From assembly GCA_945829115.1 (NCBI GenBank), contig CALZTP010000008.1, positions 1 through 44,563 of the forward strand: a DNA stretch of 44,563 bases, written 5' to 3'. Below the pieces are notes generated by a model. That model searched no databases and was not told the origin of the DNA. It worked only from the letters and a program-made list of their open reading frames with translations. The DNA comes from an uncultured bacterium. Its GTDB lineage: Bacteria; Bacteroidota; Bacteroidia; Bacteroidales; Bacteroidaceae. Shown here one piece after another: positions 18,101 to 27,433 of the stretch. Within the stretch, counting starts at the first letter, position 1. Each line of letters opens with the position of its first letter. Position numbers and translations under genes: made by a program.

Positions 18101-18832
18101 TTACTTCATGTTAGTGTACACGTTCTGCACGTCATCAAACTCCTCGAGTTTCTCAACCATCTTCTCAATGGTTGCACGCTGCTCGTCGTCAATCTCCTTG
18201 AAATCGTTAGGAATGTATGTGAACTCACCACCAACGTTCTCAAAGCCCTTCTCCTCAAGGAACTTCTGAATCATGCCGTAAGACTTTGGATCACCATAGA
18301 TCGTGATTGTTGCCTCGTCCTTCTCCTCATCGTAGTCTTCATCGAATTCATCGTCTACATTGTAGTCGATAAGTTCGAGAATAAGTTCGTCCATGTCAAC
18401 ATCGTCCTTCTTCTTGAAAGTGAAAACACACTTATGGTCGAAGAGGAAGCTGAGAGAACCCGTTGTGCCGAGGTTTCCTGCGAATTTGTTGAATACGGAA
18501 CGTACGTCGGCTACAGTGCGTGTTGTGTTGTCTGTAAGAGTGTCAACGAAGACAGCGATTCCGTGAGGACCGTATCCCTCGTATGTCACCTCCTTGTATT
18601 CAGACTGGTCCTTACCCATTGCGTTCTTGATAGCACGCTCAATATTGTCCTTCGGCATGTTCTCACGTTTGCAGACAGCGATGATAGAACGCAGTGTAGG
18701 GTTGTTTTCTGGTTCTGGACCGCCAGCCTTTACTGCGATGGCAATCTGTTTTCCGAGACGTGTAAATGTTTTAGCCATGTGGCCCCAACGCTTCAGCTTG
18801 GCAGCCTTACGATATTCGAATGCTCTTCCCAT
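18101..18832 (-). CDS. yebC: YebC/PmpR family protein
   Basis: A 243-residue cytoplasmic protein. The family signature lies at the N-terminus (GRAFEYRKAAKLKRWGHMAK, KAGGPEPENNPTLR, CKRENMPKDNIERAI). YebC members are known as DNA-binding regulators, and YebC2 types as factors that help ribosomes through proline stretches; which applies here is not decided by the sequence. It has an acidic insertion (about 145-165, DVDMDELILELIDYNVDDEF). It starts 3 bases after pheT and ends at a strong terminator, so the two form an operon. Confidence 0.95.
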   Translation of the reverse strand: MGRAFEYRKAAKLKRWGHMAKTFTRLGKQIAIAVKAGGPEPENNPTLRSIIAVCKRENMPKDNIERAIKNAMGKDQSEYKEVTYEGYGPHGIAVFVDTLTDNTTRTVADVRSVFNKFAGNLGTTGSLSFLFDHKCVFTFKKKDDVDMDELILELIDYNVDDEFDEDYDEEKDEATITIYGDPKSYGMIQKFLEEKGFENVGGEFTYIPNDFKEIDDEQRATIEKMVEKLEEFDDVQNVYTNMK

Positions 18833-18835
18833 AAT

Positions 18836-21298
18836 TTATCTGAGCTCTGCTCCTAATTGTTTCTTTATATTTGTTATTAATTTGTTCATAATGGCATCGA
18901 TAGCCTTGTCGTTTAGTGTCTTCTCTGAGTCCTGGAGAATGAAGTTCACAGCATAGGACTTCTTTCTCTCAGGAAGGTTCTTACCTTCATAGACATCGAA
19001 GAGTTCTACTGATTTCAGCAGTTTCTTCTCAGTATTCCTTGCGATGCGCTCTATCTCTGCAAACTCTGTTGTCTTGTCGATAAGCAGTGAGAGGTCGCGG
19101 CTTACAGCAGGGAACTTACTAATTTCCTGATAGTGAACCTCATGCTTTCTAACAGCCTTGCAAAGCTGTGTCCAGTTAATCTGCGCGAAGTAGACCTCGT
19201 TTTGGATGTCGAAACGCTTCTGAATCTTCTTGCTGACAATACCCATCTCGCACAGCACCTTTCCGCCTCGAGTCATTACCTTTAGTGCAGACTGGAAGAG
19301 GTCAGAGTCTGAGTGTTCTGTAACGGTCATCTGAGGAAGCAGACCGACACGCATGAAGATATTGCTCACGTGTGCCTTCAACTCGCTGAAAGAGGTCTTC
19401 TCGTCAGGGTGTGCCCAAGAGCCTTCTACACGGTTTCCTGTTATCCAGAGTCCGAGGAAGTTCTCTTCTGTATATGCCTTGATAGGATCCTCTTCGTTCT
19501 GCTTCTCCTTGTTGAAAGTGTAGCAGTTCCCGCTTTCAAAGAAGTGGAGGTTTGGATATTTTCTGTTTGCATTGCGCACGATAGACTCCAGTCCTCCGAA
19601 GAGCAGTGTGCCACGCATCACGTTAAGGTCGGAAGAGAGAGGGTTCACAATGTTCACAAGTGTCTCTGGAGCCACACTCTTTAAGTCGTCATAGTAAGCT
19701 GACTTTGTTAGTGAGTTACAGAGAATCTCGCGGAACCCAGCACCTACAAGTTGTTCTGAAACGAGGTTGAGGATTTTGTGCTTCCTATCTTCGTCTCCCT
19801 TTATCACGAGTGATGACTTCAGTTGTGTAGGAATCTCTACGTTATTGTAGCCATAGATTCTCAAGATGTCTTCCACAACATCGCAAGGGCGCTGCACGTC
19901 TACACGGTATGCTGGGATTGTTAGTTCAAGACCTTCTGTGGTCTCGCAGTTGATGGTCATCTCAAGGGCTGTAACGATTTTCTTGATGGTATCGCGACCA
20001 ATTTCCTTGCCGATGAGTCCGTCTACGTAACTGTACTTCAGAGAAACCTTTGCAGGAGTGATAGGCGATGGATATTCATCGCGAATCTCCATGCTCACCT
20101 TTCCGCCTGCAAGCTGCTGACAGAGAATGGCTGCCTGCTTAAGTGCGTAGATGGTGTCTGCTGGGTCAATACCTCTTTCAAAGCGGAAGGAAGCGTCTGT
20201 AGACAGTCCGTGGCGGCGTGCTGACTTTCGTATCCATGTAGGGTGGAAATATGCCGATTCGAGAACAACGTTTTTTGTTGTCTCGTATGTTCCAGAGCCT
20301 TTTCCTCCAAACACTCCGGCAATACACATTGGCTCTTCTGCGTTGCAGATAGCGAGGTCGTGAGCTCCGAGGGTATGCTCCTCACCATCGAGAGTGATGA
20401 ACTTCTTTCCTTCGTTTTGGTCTTTTACAATAATATGGTTTCCAGTCACCATGTCTGCATCAAAGCAATGTAGTGGCTGTCCGTAAGCCATCATGATATA
20501 GTTCGTGATGTCAACGATGTTGTTGATTGGACGGAGACCAATGATGTTTAGTTTGTCCTTGAGCCAGTCTGGAGACTCTTTTACCTCTACACCAGTGAGA
20601 GACACACATGCATAACGGCGACATGCCTCCGTGTTCTCAATTGTTACATCGATAGGCAGAGAATTGTCTGCCACAGAGAATGCACTACAGTCTGGACGGT
20701 GGAGTGTAGAAGGGTGTCCGTTGCTTACGAGCCATGCGTTCAAGTCGCGTGCAACACCGTAGTGTGACAAAGCATCAGAGCGGTTTGCAGTGATGTCAAC
20801 CTCTATTAGCCAGTCGCTCTCAAGGTGATAGTATTCCGCTGCCGGCTGACCAACAGGGGCGTCTTCTGGAAGCACGATGATACCGTCGTGGCTTGTACCC
20901 ACGCCAATCTCGTCTTCTGCACAGATCATACCGTTTGACTCTACTCCGCGGAGCTTTGACTTCTTGATTACAAATTCCTTGTCGCCATCGTAAAGAACGC
21001 AGCCAAGGTCTGCCACGATTACCTTCTGACCTGCAGCAACATTGGGAGCTCCACAGACAATCTGCTGTGGCTCGCCCTTACCGAGGTCTACTGTTGTTAC
21101 GTGAAGGTGGTCGGAGTTTGGATGCTCTTCACATGTGAGAACCTTTCCGACATAAAGCCCTTTCAGTCCTCCCTTGATTGTCTGTACCTCTTCCAATGCT
21201 CCGACTTCAAGTCCTGTTGAGGTCAGTGCTGCGCAAACCTCTTCTGGGGTCAGCGAGAACTCAACGTACTCTTTCAGCCATTTATAAGAAATATTCAT
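18836..21298 (-). CDS. pheT: phenylalanyl-tRNA synthetase beta subunit
   Basis: An 820-residue beta subunit that forms the alpha2-beta2 enzyme charging tRNA-Phe. Domains in order: EMAP-type tRNA-binding (about 40-150, GLYVGKVLTCEEHPNSDHLH), B3/B4 editing region (about 210-390), B5 (about 400-475), the catalytic-like core, and a C-terminal ferredoxin-fold anticodon-binding domain (about 725-820, KFPAVSRDLSLLID). Length is normal. No pheS is visible in the window. A near-ideal promoter lies at 21330-21361. Confidence 0.97.
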   Translation of the reverse strand: MNISYKWLKEYVEFSLTPEEVCAALTSTGLEVGALEEVQTIKGGLKGLYVGKVLTCEEHPNSDHLHVTTVDLGKGEPQQIVCGAPNVAAGQKVIVADLGCVLYDGDKEFVIKKSKLRGVESNGMICAEDEIGVGTSHDGIIVLPEDAPVGQPAAEYYHLESDWLIEVDITANRSDALSHYGVARDLNAWLVSNGHPSTLHRPDCSAFSVADNSLPIDVTIENTEACRRYACVSLTGVEVKESPDWLKDKLNIIGLRPINNIVDITNYIMMAYGQPLHCFDADMVTGNHIIVKDQNEGKKFITLDGEEHTLGAHDLAICNAEEPMCIAGVFGGKGSGTYETTKNVVLESAYFHPTWIRKSARRHGLSTDASFRFERGIDPADTIYALKQAAILCQQLAGGKVSMEIRDEYPSPITPAKVSLKYSYVDGLIGKEIGRDTIKKIVTALEMTINCETTEGLELTIPAYRVDVQRPCDVVEDILRIYGYNNVEIPTQLKSSLVIKGDEDRKHKILNLVSEQLVGAGFREILCNSLTKSAYYDDLKSVAPETLVNIVNPLSSDLNVMRGTLLFGGLESIVRNANRKYPNLHFFESGNCYTFNKEKQNEEDPIKAYTEENFLGLWITGNRVEGSWAHPDEKTSFSELKAHVSNIFMRVGLLPQMTVTEHSDSDLFQSALKVMTRGGKVLCEMGIVSKKIQKRFDIQNEVYFAQINWTQLCKAVRKHEVHYQEISKFPAVSRDLSLLIDKTTEFAEIERIARNTEKKLLKSVELFDVYEGKNLPERKKSYAVNFILQDSEKTLNDKAIDAIMNKLITNIKKQLGAELR

Positions 21299-21329
21299 TG
21301 ATTTTTATTGCTTTTTGAAAATTTGCGTG

Positions 21330-21361
21330 CAAAATTAATATAAAATTCCCATATAGGCAAA
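21330..21361 (-). promoter_or_regulatory. Bacteroidetes-type promoter for pheT-yebC
   Basis: Read on the minus strand: TTTG (21361-21358), exactly 20 bases, then TAATTTTG (21337-21330). This matches the -33 TTTG / -7 TAnnTTTG consensus and sits 32 bases before the pheT ATG. Confidence 0.8.
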
Positions 21362-21432
21362 TATTTACGTAACTTTCTACCTTATTTAAATAATTATACT
21401 TGGTGTTTTCCTTCTGGCAGGGGTAGAAAAGT

Positions 21433-21472
21433 AAACTGGCGGGCACTTTTTGACGTTTGTGTCCACCAGTTT
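21433..21472 (-). terminator. hairpin after pfkA
   Basis: 14-base arms (21433-21446 and 21459-21472) pair with one wobble and one mismatch around a 12-base loop. T-rich sequence follows on both sides, so it could act in either direction. It sits between the pfkA stop and the pheT promoter. Confidence 0.5.
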
Positions 21473-21519
21473 TTCTGTTTTCTCTTCTGTTGGATCTTCT
21501 TGTACTCCACACAGAAAGA

Positions 21520-22497
21520 TTATATAGACAGTTCTTCAAGAACCTTGATGAGCTTCTTGTCGAACGGCTTGTCGGATCGAATTGCTTCTGAAAGAGGTAC
21601 GTAGACAACTTCGTTGTTGCGAACACCTACCATGATGTTTCGCTGACCCTGAAGAATAGCCTCAATGGCGCCAACGCCAGTGCGGCTGGCAAGGATGCGG
21701 TCGCGGGCTGTCGGACGACCACCACGCTGCAGGTGACCGAGGATAGATACTCGCACATCGTAGTCTGGGAATTCGTTCTTTACACGGTCTGCGTAATAGA
21801 GTGCTCCGCATTTTGGCGATTCAGAGACAATCACGATACATGATTTCTTTGATTTGCGAATTCCGCGCTTCATGAATTCTGCCAACTGGTCGACGTCTGT
21901 AGACTCTTCTGGAATAATGGCAGCCTCTGCACCGCAGGCGATAGCTGAGTTCTGAGCAAGGAAGCCTGCATCGCGTCCCATCACCTCAACAAAGAAGATT
22001 CTCTCATGTGACTGAGCAGTGTCGCGTATTCTGTCAACACATTCCATGATGGTGTTCATCGTGGTGTCGTAGCCTATGGTGTTGTCTGTTCCGTAAAGGT
22101 CGTTGTCGATGGTTCCTGGGAGTCCTATGCAGCAGATGTCAAAAGCCTTGGCGAATTCCATTGCTCCAGTGAGCGAACCGTTGCCGCCTATCACCACCAG
22201 AGCGTCTATACCTTCCTTAACAAGATTCTCGTAAGCCTTTTGCTTACCTTCGTCGGTAAGGAAGTCCTTTGAACGTGCTGTCTTTAGGATTGTTCCTCCA
22301 AGACCGATTATTCCAGATACGTTCTCTGTTGTGAATGTCTTTATCTCACCGTGCATAAGGCCTTCGTAACCACGATAGATGCCTTTGATGTTAAAACCCT
22401 GAGAGATACCGGCACGAGTGACGGCGCGAATGGCAGCGTTCATGCCAGGGGCATCGCCTCCTGACGTCATAATACCTATTGTCTTGATTTTTGCCAT
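21520..22497 (-). CDS. pfkA: 6-phosphofructokinase
   Basis: A 325-residue glycolytic enzyme that phosphorylates fructose 6-phosphate. The N-terminal nucleotide loop ([13 protein letters not shown], 8-20), the catalytic PGTIDND (127-133, base D131) and MGRDAG are all present, at normal length. The GGDGS motif common in ATP-dependent enzymes reads GGNGS here (104-108). The following Gly, the residue that usually separates ATP users from pyrophosphate users, is kept, so ATP is the likely donor. No clear promoter found in the 5' gap. Confidence 0.95.
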   Translation of the reverse strand: MAKIKTIGIMTSGGDAPGMNAAIRAVTRAGISQGFNIKGIYRGYEGLMHGEIKTFTTENVSGIIGLGGTILKTARSKDFLTDEGKQKAYENLVKEGIDALVVIGGNGSLTGAMEFAKAFDICCIGLPGTIDNDLYGTDNTIGYDTTMNTIMECVDRIRDTAQSHERIFFVEVMGRDAGFLAQNSAIACGAEAAIIPEESTDVDQLAEFMKRGIRKSKKSCIVIVSESPKCGALYYADRVKNEFPDYDVRVSILGHLQRGGRPTARDRILASRTGVGAIEAILQGQRNIMVGVRNNEVVYVPLSEAIRSDKPFDKKLIKVLEELSI

Positions 22498-22848
22498 AAT
22501 TTGTGGTGTATTTTAGAATAGTTATACAAGTTGTTTCTTAATTTTGCCCACCTTTCGTTTTGTTTGAGGGGTGGTTCTATAAATTAGCTTTATCAGATTT
22601 TAGATTTATCTCTGAGAGTAGAGTGTCAGTTTTTGATGGAGCGATGCGGGCATCGTGACTGAGAACCGACGCTCGAAGCAAGAGCAGAGACAAAGCTTGC
22701 TTTGGCTATGCCTTGCAAGGAGGAGGAAGCCGTAAGGCAATAACTGGCAGTATGCGCCAGAGAGAAACGGAAAGGTGATAAAACGTCAACCCATAATTAT
22801 AATTTTTTTGACGGTGGTAATTTATTGAACCACCCTGAAAAATGTTTG
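22498..22848. other. intergenic region with a structured, GC-richer core
   Basis: No gene supported. Bases 22630-22780 are clearly richer in G+C than the flanks and contain four separate short hairpins: CGATG/CATCG (22642-22655), the palindrome CCTTGCAAGG (22711-22720), GCC-GTAA-GGC (22729-22738) and CTGGC/GCCAG (22744-22760). This resembles a small structured RNA or a REP-type cluster. I do not recognise it as a known RNA family. The flanks are AT-rich and otherwise empty. Confidence 0.5.
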
Positions 22849-24228
22849 TTAGAAATAGAGCGCTTCAACAATAAGGATAGCAAGTCCCAAGAGTGCCCCG
22901 ACAATTACTTTCGGAGTGAAGTGGCACACATACCATTTGAATGTAGTGGTCTTTGTGGAGAATAGGGCAAGACCGCTGAGCGAACCAATTCCGAGGATTG
23001 TCTCTCCTATTGCTGTTGCATAGGCTATGGCTATCCAATAGATTCCGTTTTGTGCCAATTCGTCAACTCCTTGAATGTTGTATAGGGAGAAGAAGGTGGT
23101 GGCGGTGGCAAAAGAGTCGAGAAGAAGACTGGAAAGTCCTGCCATTAATGGTGCTACTGCCAGAATCCATACATCTCCTAAGGCGTCCTTACATTGCTCT
23201 CCAACCCAGAGTCCTGCACCTGATTCTACGAGAATTCCCATGATTAGCATGATTCCCATTACAAACAGCATCGTCTGGAGCATGGTGTAAAGCTGTGTCT
23301 TTGGTGCATAGCGTTGCACTATCTGTCCGCTACCAGAGAGGTTGCGATTAAAGGCTTCATTTGTGATCCAAAGGAGTGAGAGCACGCAGAGAGCACCCAC
23401 GAATGGAGATAGACGTGTGATATTGTGGAAGGTTGGTATGAACCATAATCCTCCAATTGCGAAGAAGAACATGATAATTCTCTGCCAGACGGTGAGGTTT
23501 GTATCATCTCCACGATATGGCATGGAGTATCTCTCAAGGTCTACACGCTCTGGCAATGATCTGGAAATCAAATATGTAGGCACTGCCCACGCAGCTAAGC
23601 AAGGGAGTGCCATCCATGCACTGAAGTGACTTGGCGTTACTGCTCCCATATTCCATAGCAGAAGTCCGTTAGGGGCTCCAATGACAGTCAGTGCGCCTCC
23701 GATATTTGCGCTTAACACGATCACTGCTCCGAAAACGGCTCGTTGCTTCCGATTTGGAAGCATCTTTTGCATGAAAAGAATCATGGTCAGCGTGGTTGTG
23801 AGATTGTCGAGATTCATACTGAGCAACAGGGTCATGACAGCCATCGACCATAGCAACCTTTTGCTATGGCGAGTCTTTACCCATTGTGGAAGGAAGTCGA
23901 AACAGCCATTGTTGTCGAGAATTTCCACAATCGTCATTGTTGCTATGAGAAAGAGTACTATCTCTGCCGCTTTGCCAACGTATTTTATAAAAATGTTTTG
24001 GGAGATGTATTCCTTAACGGTTACACTGTCGGCTACTGTTCCAGAAAGGAACGAGGTATAGTCCGCAGCATGCTGCTGCATCACAAAGTCTGTACCAAAG
24101 CAGATATATAAAACCCAGCCGAGGGTGCCTGCGAACATGGCAACTGCCGATTTGTTTACGGATGTTAATGGTGATGCGGCTATGATTATCAGGGCCGCAA
24201 CCATCAAGATAGCTAAAAATATTGTCAT
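22849..24228 (-). CDS. nhaD: NhaD-type sodium:proton antiporter
   Basis: A 459-residue polytopic inner membrane protein with roughly a dozen hydrophobic segments. Internal signatures are typical of NhaD in the ion transporter superfamily: LLSMNLDNLTTTLTM with conserved acidic and polar residues inside a helix, SANIGGALTVIGAPNGLL, and DSFATATTFFSLY towards the C-terminus. NhaD proteins exchange Na+ or Li+ for H+ and help with salt and alkali tolerance. The gene has its own promoter, with a perfect 22-base palindrome between the promoter boxes. Confidence 0.9.
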   Translation of the reverse strand: MTIFLAILMVAALIIIAASPLTSVNKSAVAMFAGTLGWVLYICFGTDFVMQQHAADYTSFLSGTVADSVTVKEYISQNIFIKYVGKAAEIVLFLIATMTIVEILDNNGCFDFLPQWVKTRHSKRLLWSMAVMTLLLSMNLDNLTTTLTMILFMQKMLPNRKQRAVFGAVIVLSANIGGALTVIGAPNGLLLWNMGAVTPSHFSAWMALPCLAAWAVPTYLISRSLPERVDLERYSMPYRGDDTNLTVWQRIIMFFFAIGGLWFIPTFHNITRLSPFVGALCVLSLLWITNEAFNRNLSGSGQIVQRYAPKTQLYTMLQTMLFVMGIMLIMGILVESGAGLWVGEQCKDALGDVWILAVAPLMAGLSSLLLDSFATATTFFSLYNIQGVDELAQNGIYWIAIAYATAIGETILGIGSLSGLALFSTKTTTFKWYVCHFTPKVIVGALLGLAILIVEALYF

Positions 24229-24259
24229 CAGTATTCTTCTTTTTTTCTTCTTTATCCTG

Positions 24260-24291
24260 CAAAAATACTAAAAATATTTTTAGTATACAAT
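24260..24291 (-). promoter_or_regulatory. nhaD promoter with embedded perfect palindrome
   Basis: On the minus strand, ATTG (24291-24288), 20 bases, TATTTTTG (24267-24260), i.e. one mismatch to the -33 and a full -7 box. A perfect 22-base palindrome at 24265-24286 (arms ATACTAAAAAT) fills the spacer and touches the -7 box. That is an operator-like position. Confidence 0.65.
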
Positions 24292-24353
24292 TTTTTTATG
24301 GATTTTAACTGTTTTTTTTCTTGATTTTTCTTATAAGTCAAAAATAGTATGAT

Positions 24354-24403
24354 AAAAAACGCCATGGCAGAGTCTTCAAACGAACTTGAAATCTGCCATG
24401 GCG
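24354..24403 (-). terminator. rho-independent terminator after clpB
   Basis: Perfect 12-base arms CGCCATGGCAGA (24360-24371) and TCTGCCATGGCG (24392-24403), with an inner TTCAA/TTGAA pairing. On the minus strand the stem runs straight into TTTTTT (24359-24354). Confidence 0.9.
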
Positions 24404-24468
24404 AGAAAAGATATAAAAAAGATTTTTATTGTTGTTCACAGATGATGACTTAGCACCATGATAAAAAT

Positions 24469-26568
24469 CTATTGCTCGCTTTTGAAAGTAAGAGCGCCAT
24501 TCTCTGCATCCACAATGATTGGATGGTCAAGAGATACCTCGCCTCCAAGCAGACGCTTGGAAAGGGCGTTGAGGAGAAGGTGCTGGATGGCACGCTTCAC
24601 TGGTCGTGCACCAAACTCTGGATCGTAGCCTTCCTCGCACAATACGTCGATGGCTCCTTCTGAAACCTTGAGTGTATAGCCTTGGTCGGAAATCATCTTT
24701 ACAACCTTGTTAACTTGGAGTTTTACCACCTGGCGGATTTCTTCCTTCTTAAGCTTCTCAAAATCAATGATCTCGTCAATACGGTTGAGAAATTCTGGGC
24801 GCATGATCGCGTGGAGCTGCTCGCGCTTTGCGTTTGAGGTCATGATGATGATTGTGTTCTTGAAGTTCACGGTACGACCCTTGTTGTCGGTTAGTCTGCC
24901 ATCGTCAAGAACCTGAAGGAGGATGTTAAAGACATCAGGATGGGCCTTCTCTATTTCATCGAATAGAACAACTGAGTATGGTTTTCGGCGTACAGCCTCT
25001 GTAAGCTGACCACCCTCATCGTAGCCGATGTATCCCGGAGGCGCTCCAATAAGTCTTGAGACACTGTATTTCTCTTGATACTCAGACATGTCGATACGTG
25101 TCATCATGCTCTCGTCATTGAAGAGGTAATCGGCAAGTGCTTTGGCAAGCTCTGTCTTTCCGACACCAGTGGTGCCAAGGAAGATAAACGATGCTATCGG
25201 GCGCTTTGGATCTTGAAGACCAGCACGCGACCTGCGTACGGCATCGGAGACGGCACAGATGGCTTCATCTTGTCCGATAACGCGCTTATGGAGCTCTTCT
25301 TCCAAATGGAGAAGTTTCTCACGCTCTTTCTGAAGCATCTTGGCAACAGGGATTCCTGTCCAGCGGGCTACCACCTCGGCAATATCGTCTGCCGTGACTT
25401 CTTCTTTTACAATATGGGCATCGTTGCTTCCGCAATCCTCGCGTTTCTTTGCTAATTCCTCATGTGAGCGCTGGATGTCCTGCTCGAGCTGCTGGAGTCT
25501 GCCATATCGTATCTCTGCCACTCGTTCATAGTTGCCTTCACGCTCCGCTCTTTCTGCCTCGAAGAGAAGCTGTTCTTTGAGTTCTTTCTGTTGCTGTATC
25601 TTGTTGATAAGTAGACGCTCTCCTTCCCAGCGTGTGCGGAAATCCTGCTCTTCTTTCTTGAGCTTCTCAATATCTTTATCCAAGAGAGAGAGCTTCTCTT
25701 TATCGTTCTCTCGCTTTATGGCTTCACGCTCTATCTCAAGCTGTGCCAAACGGCGAGTAATCTCATCGAGCTCTTCTGGAACAGAGTCGCGCTCCATACG
25801 TAGTTTTGCAGCAGCCTCGTCCATAAGGTCAATAGCCTTGTCTGGAAGAAAGCGTTCAGAGATATATCGCTCAGAAAGCTGTACGGCGGCTATGCAGGCA
25901 TCGTCTTGGATACGCACCTTGTGGTGGTTTTCGTATCTTTCTTTCAGTCCACGGAGGATAGAGATGGCAGACAGCTCATCTGGTTCGTCAACGAGTACGG
26001 TCTGGAAACGGCGCTCAAGGGCTTTATCTTTCTCAAAATATTTCTGGTATTCGTTCAAGGTGGTGGCACCAATGGCGCGCAACTCGCCTCGGGCAAGCGC
26101 TGGCTTAAGGATATTGGCAGCATCCATAGCACCTTCTGAGGCTCCTGCTCCAACGAGTGTGTGTATCTCGTCTATGAAAAGAATTATCTCGTTGTTTGAT
26201 TCTATAACCTCATTGATGACGCCTTTTAGACGCTCCTCAAATTCACCCTTGTATTTCGCACCAGCAACAAGGGCTCCCATGTCAAGCGTGAACAGCTGCT
26301 TGCGCTTAAGATTCTCAGGGACATCGCCACGAACGATTCTTTGGGCAAGACCTTCCACGATGGCGGTCTTTCCTGTTCCTGGCTCTCCGATGAGAATTGG
26401 GTTGTTCTTTGTCCTTCGTGAGAGAATCTGTAACACTCTTCTGATTTCCTCGTCTCTGCCTACTACAGGGTCGAGCTTTCCATTCTTTGCGTCTTCAATA
26501 AGATTCCTCGCATATTTTGGAAGATGTTGGAGATTGTTTTGTCTTGTTTGTGATGTGTTCGTATTCAT
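24469..26568 (-). CDS. clpB: ClpB disaggregase lacking the N-domain
   Basis: A 699-residue AAA+ disaggregase that, with DnaK, pulls proteins out of aggregates. D1 Walker A is GEPGTGKT (61-68) with [13 protein letters not shown] coiled-coil middle domain follows (about 270-390). D2 has Walker A GTTGVGKT (about 463-470) and [13 protein letters not shown]. Usual ClpB proteins have about 860 residues; here the N-domain of about 145 residues is absent, since D1 begins at residue 16 and upstream DNA is regulatory. A second loss of roughly 25-30 residues lies in D2 between MTSN (about 578) and RPEFLNRID (about 590). Both losses are in frame and the protein ends normally ([10 protein letters not shown]). 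An AGGAG precedes the ATG. Confidence 0.9.
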   Translation of the reverse strand: MNTNTSQTRQNNLQHLPKYARNLIEDAKNGKLDPVVGRDEEIRRVLQILSRRTKNNPILIGEPGTGKTAIVEGLAQRIVRGDVPENLKRKQLFTLDMGALVAGAKYKGEFEERLKGVINEVIESNNEIILFIDEIHTLVGAGASEGAMDAANILKPALARGELRAIGATTLNEYQKYFEKDKALERRFQTVLVDEPDELSAISILRGLKERYENHHKVRIQDDACIAAVQLSERYISERFLPDKAIDLMDEAAAKLRMERDSVPEELDEITRRLAQLEIEREAIKRENDKEKLSLLDKDIEKLKKEEQDFRTRWEGERLLINKIQQQKELKEQLLFEAERAEREGNYERVAEIRYGRLQQLEQDIQRSHEELAKKREDCGSNDAHIVKEEVTADDIAEVVARWTGIPVAKMLQKEREKLLHLEEELHKRVIGQDEAICAVSDAVRRSRAGLQDPKRPIASFIFLGTTGVGKTELAKALADYLFNDESMMTRIDMSEYQEKYSVSRLIGAPPGYIGYDEGGQLTEAVRRKPYSVVLFDEIEKAHPDVFNILLQVLDDGRLTDNKGRTVNFKNTIIIMTSNAKREQLHAIMRPEFLNRIDEIIDFEKLKKEEIRQVVKLQVNKVVKMISDQGYTLKVSEGAIDVLCEEGYDPEFGARPVKRAIQHLLLNALSKRLLGGEVSLDHPIIVDAENGALTFKSEQ

Positions 26569-26965
26569 ACTTTTGCTCCTTTCTTTATATGTTTTTTTTC
26601 TTTAGTATCTTTTTTCTCTATTCAAACAGAGTGGATTTCTTTCACAAAAAGTTCCAGCAAAGTCCATTCCATGTGGAGAATTTTATGTCAAAATGGCATA
26701 ACCCTCTCGTTTGGTGTCTGACAATATGTCAAAATGACAGAGATTCAATATCTTCTTTCTGAATGTTGAAAATCAGTGTGAACTCCTGTCTGGATCTCAG
26801 CCGCAGTAACAGACAGGTTGCGAGTCTTATCAAAAAGAAATACCTTTCTTTCAGAACAACACCTCCGCACGAAAAAATGTCGGGACTTTTCTTCCAAGGA
26901 GGTGTGGTAATCATGCTGAGCTTTGCTTCCATTTTTAACGCAATAATTAACCGAAAGGGTAGGGG
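26569..26965. other. intergenic region upstream of clpB
   Basis: No gene supported. It holds the clpB leader with the TGTCA/TGACA sites described separately. The part nearer the HsdR_N gene (26770-26965) is AT-rich with no clear hairpin. No TAnnTTTG promoter was found for clpB, which fits use of a different control system. Confidence 0.5.
26686..26739 (-). promoter_or_regulatory. paired TGTCA-N3-TGACA operator-like sites upstream of clpB
   Basis: Site 1 (26719-26739) is TGACA-ATA-TGTCA-AAA-TGACA, two nested inverted repeats sharing their middle half-site. Site 2 (26686-26698) is TGTCA-AAA-TGGCA, one base off. The shared 13-mers start 41 bases apart, about four helical turns. They lie 118-171 bases before the clpB ATG. 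Confidence 0.6.
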
Positions 26966-27433
26966 TTATGGCTTCAGTTGTTTGTAGTCTGGAATTTCCT
27001 CAAGAAGTATGAAGCGTTTCCGTTCGTAGTCGGTCTTGAAACAGTAATGATTATTTCCGTTGCTTACAATAAGGTAATCAACGTGAAGAAGCATATTGTA
27101 GGTTGCAATCTGCTCAATAACCTTCTTGGTGATGGCAACAGAAGGTGCTTTGTATTCTAAAATCATACGTGCAGAACCATCAGAGCGGTACAAGATGCTG
27201 TCGCAACGCAATCGCTTCTGGCCGCATCGTAGCTGCACTTCATTCTGCAACAATGCCATAGGGTATCCTTTGTGCTCTATGAGGTAATGCACGAAATGCT
27301 GTCTCACCCATTCTTCTGGAGTCAGCGAGACGTGCTTCCTACGAAGTATGTCGAAAATCTGCTTTTCTCCGTTTTCTTGTCTTATACTTATATTATATGG
27401 GGGGAGGTTTATGTCGTCTAAGTAGGTGTGCAT
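26966..27433 (-). CDS. HsdR N-terminal domain-like protein (PD-(D/E)XK fold)
   Basis: A 155-residue soluble protein resembling the N-terminal nuclease domain of type I restriction subunit HsdR, as a stand-alone protein. The acidic-basic core is LRCDSILYRSDGSARMILEYK: Asp, then Glu-Tyr-Lys after a strand, followed by a helix. TPEEWVRQHFVHYLIEHKGYP upstream is characteristic of this small family, common in Bacteroidetes next to holA. There is no helicase or methylase gene nearby, so it is not part of a restriction system; its role is unknown. Divergently transcribed from holA. The start codon region is repeated, inverted, in the leader. Confidence 0.85.
   Translation of the reverse strand: MHTYLDDINLPPYNISIRQENGEKQIFDILRRKHVSLTPEEWVRQHFVHYLIEHKGYPMALLQNEVQLRCGQKRLRCDSILYRSDGSARMILEYKAPSVAITKKVIEQIATYNMLLHVDYLIVSNGNNHYCFKTDYERKRFILLEEIPDYKQLKP

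Noticed and set aside
21282..21626. Minus-strand frame between pfkA and pheT
   Set aside because: It overlaps the end of pfkA, the hairpin and the pheT promoter in a different frame; no family features.
25532..26605. Long plus-strand frame opposite clpB (357 codons)
   Set aside because: It is antisense to the strongly conserved clpB coding sequence and its product is Ser/Arg-rich low complexity.
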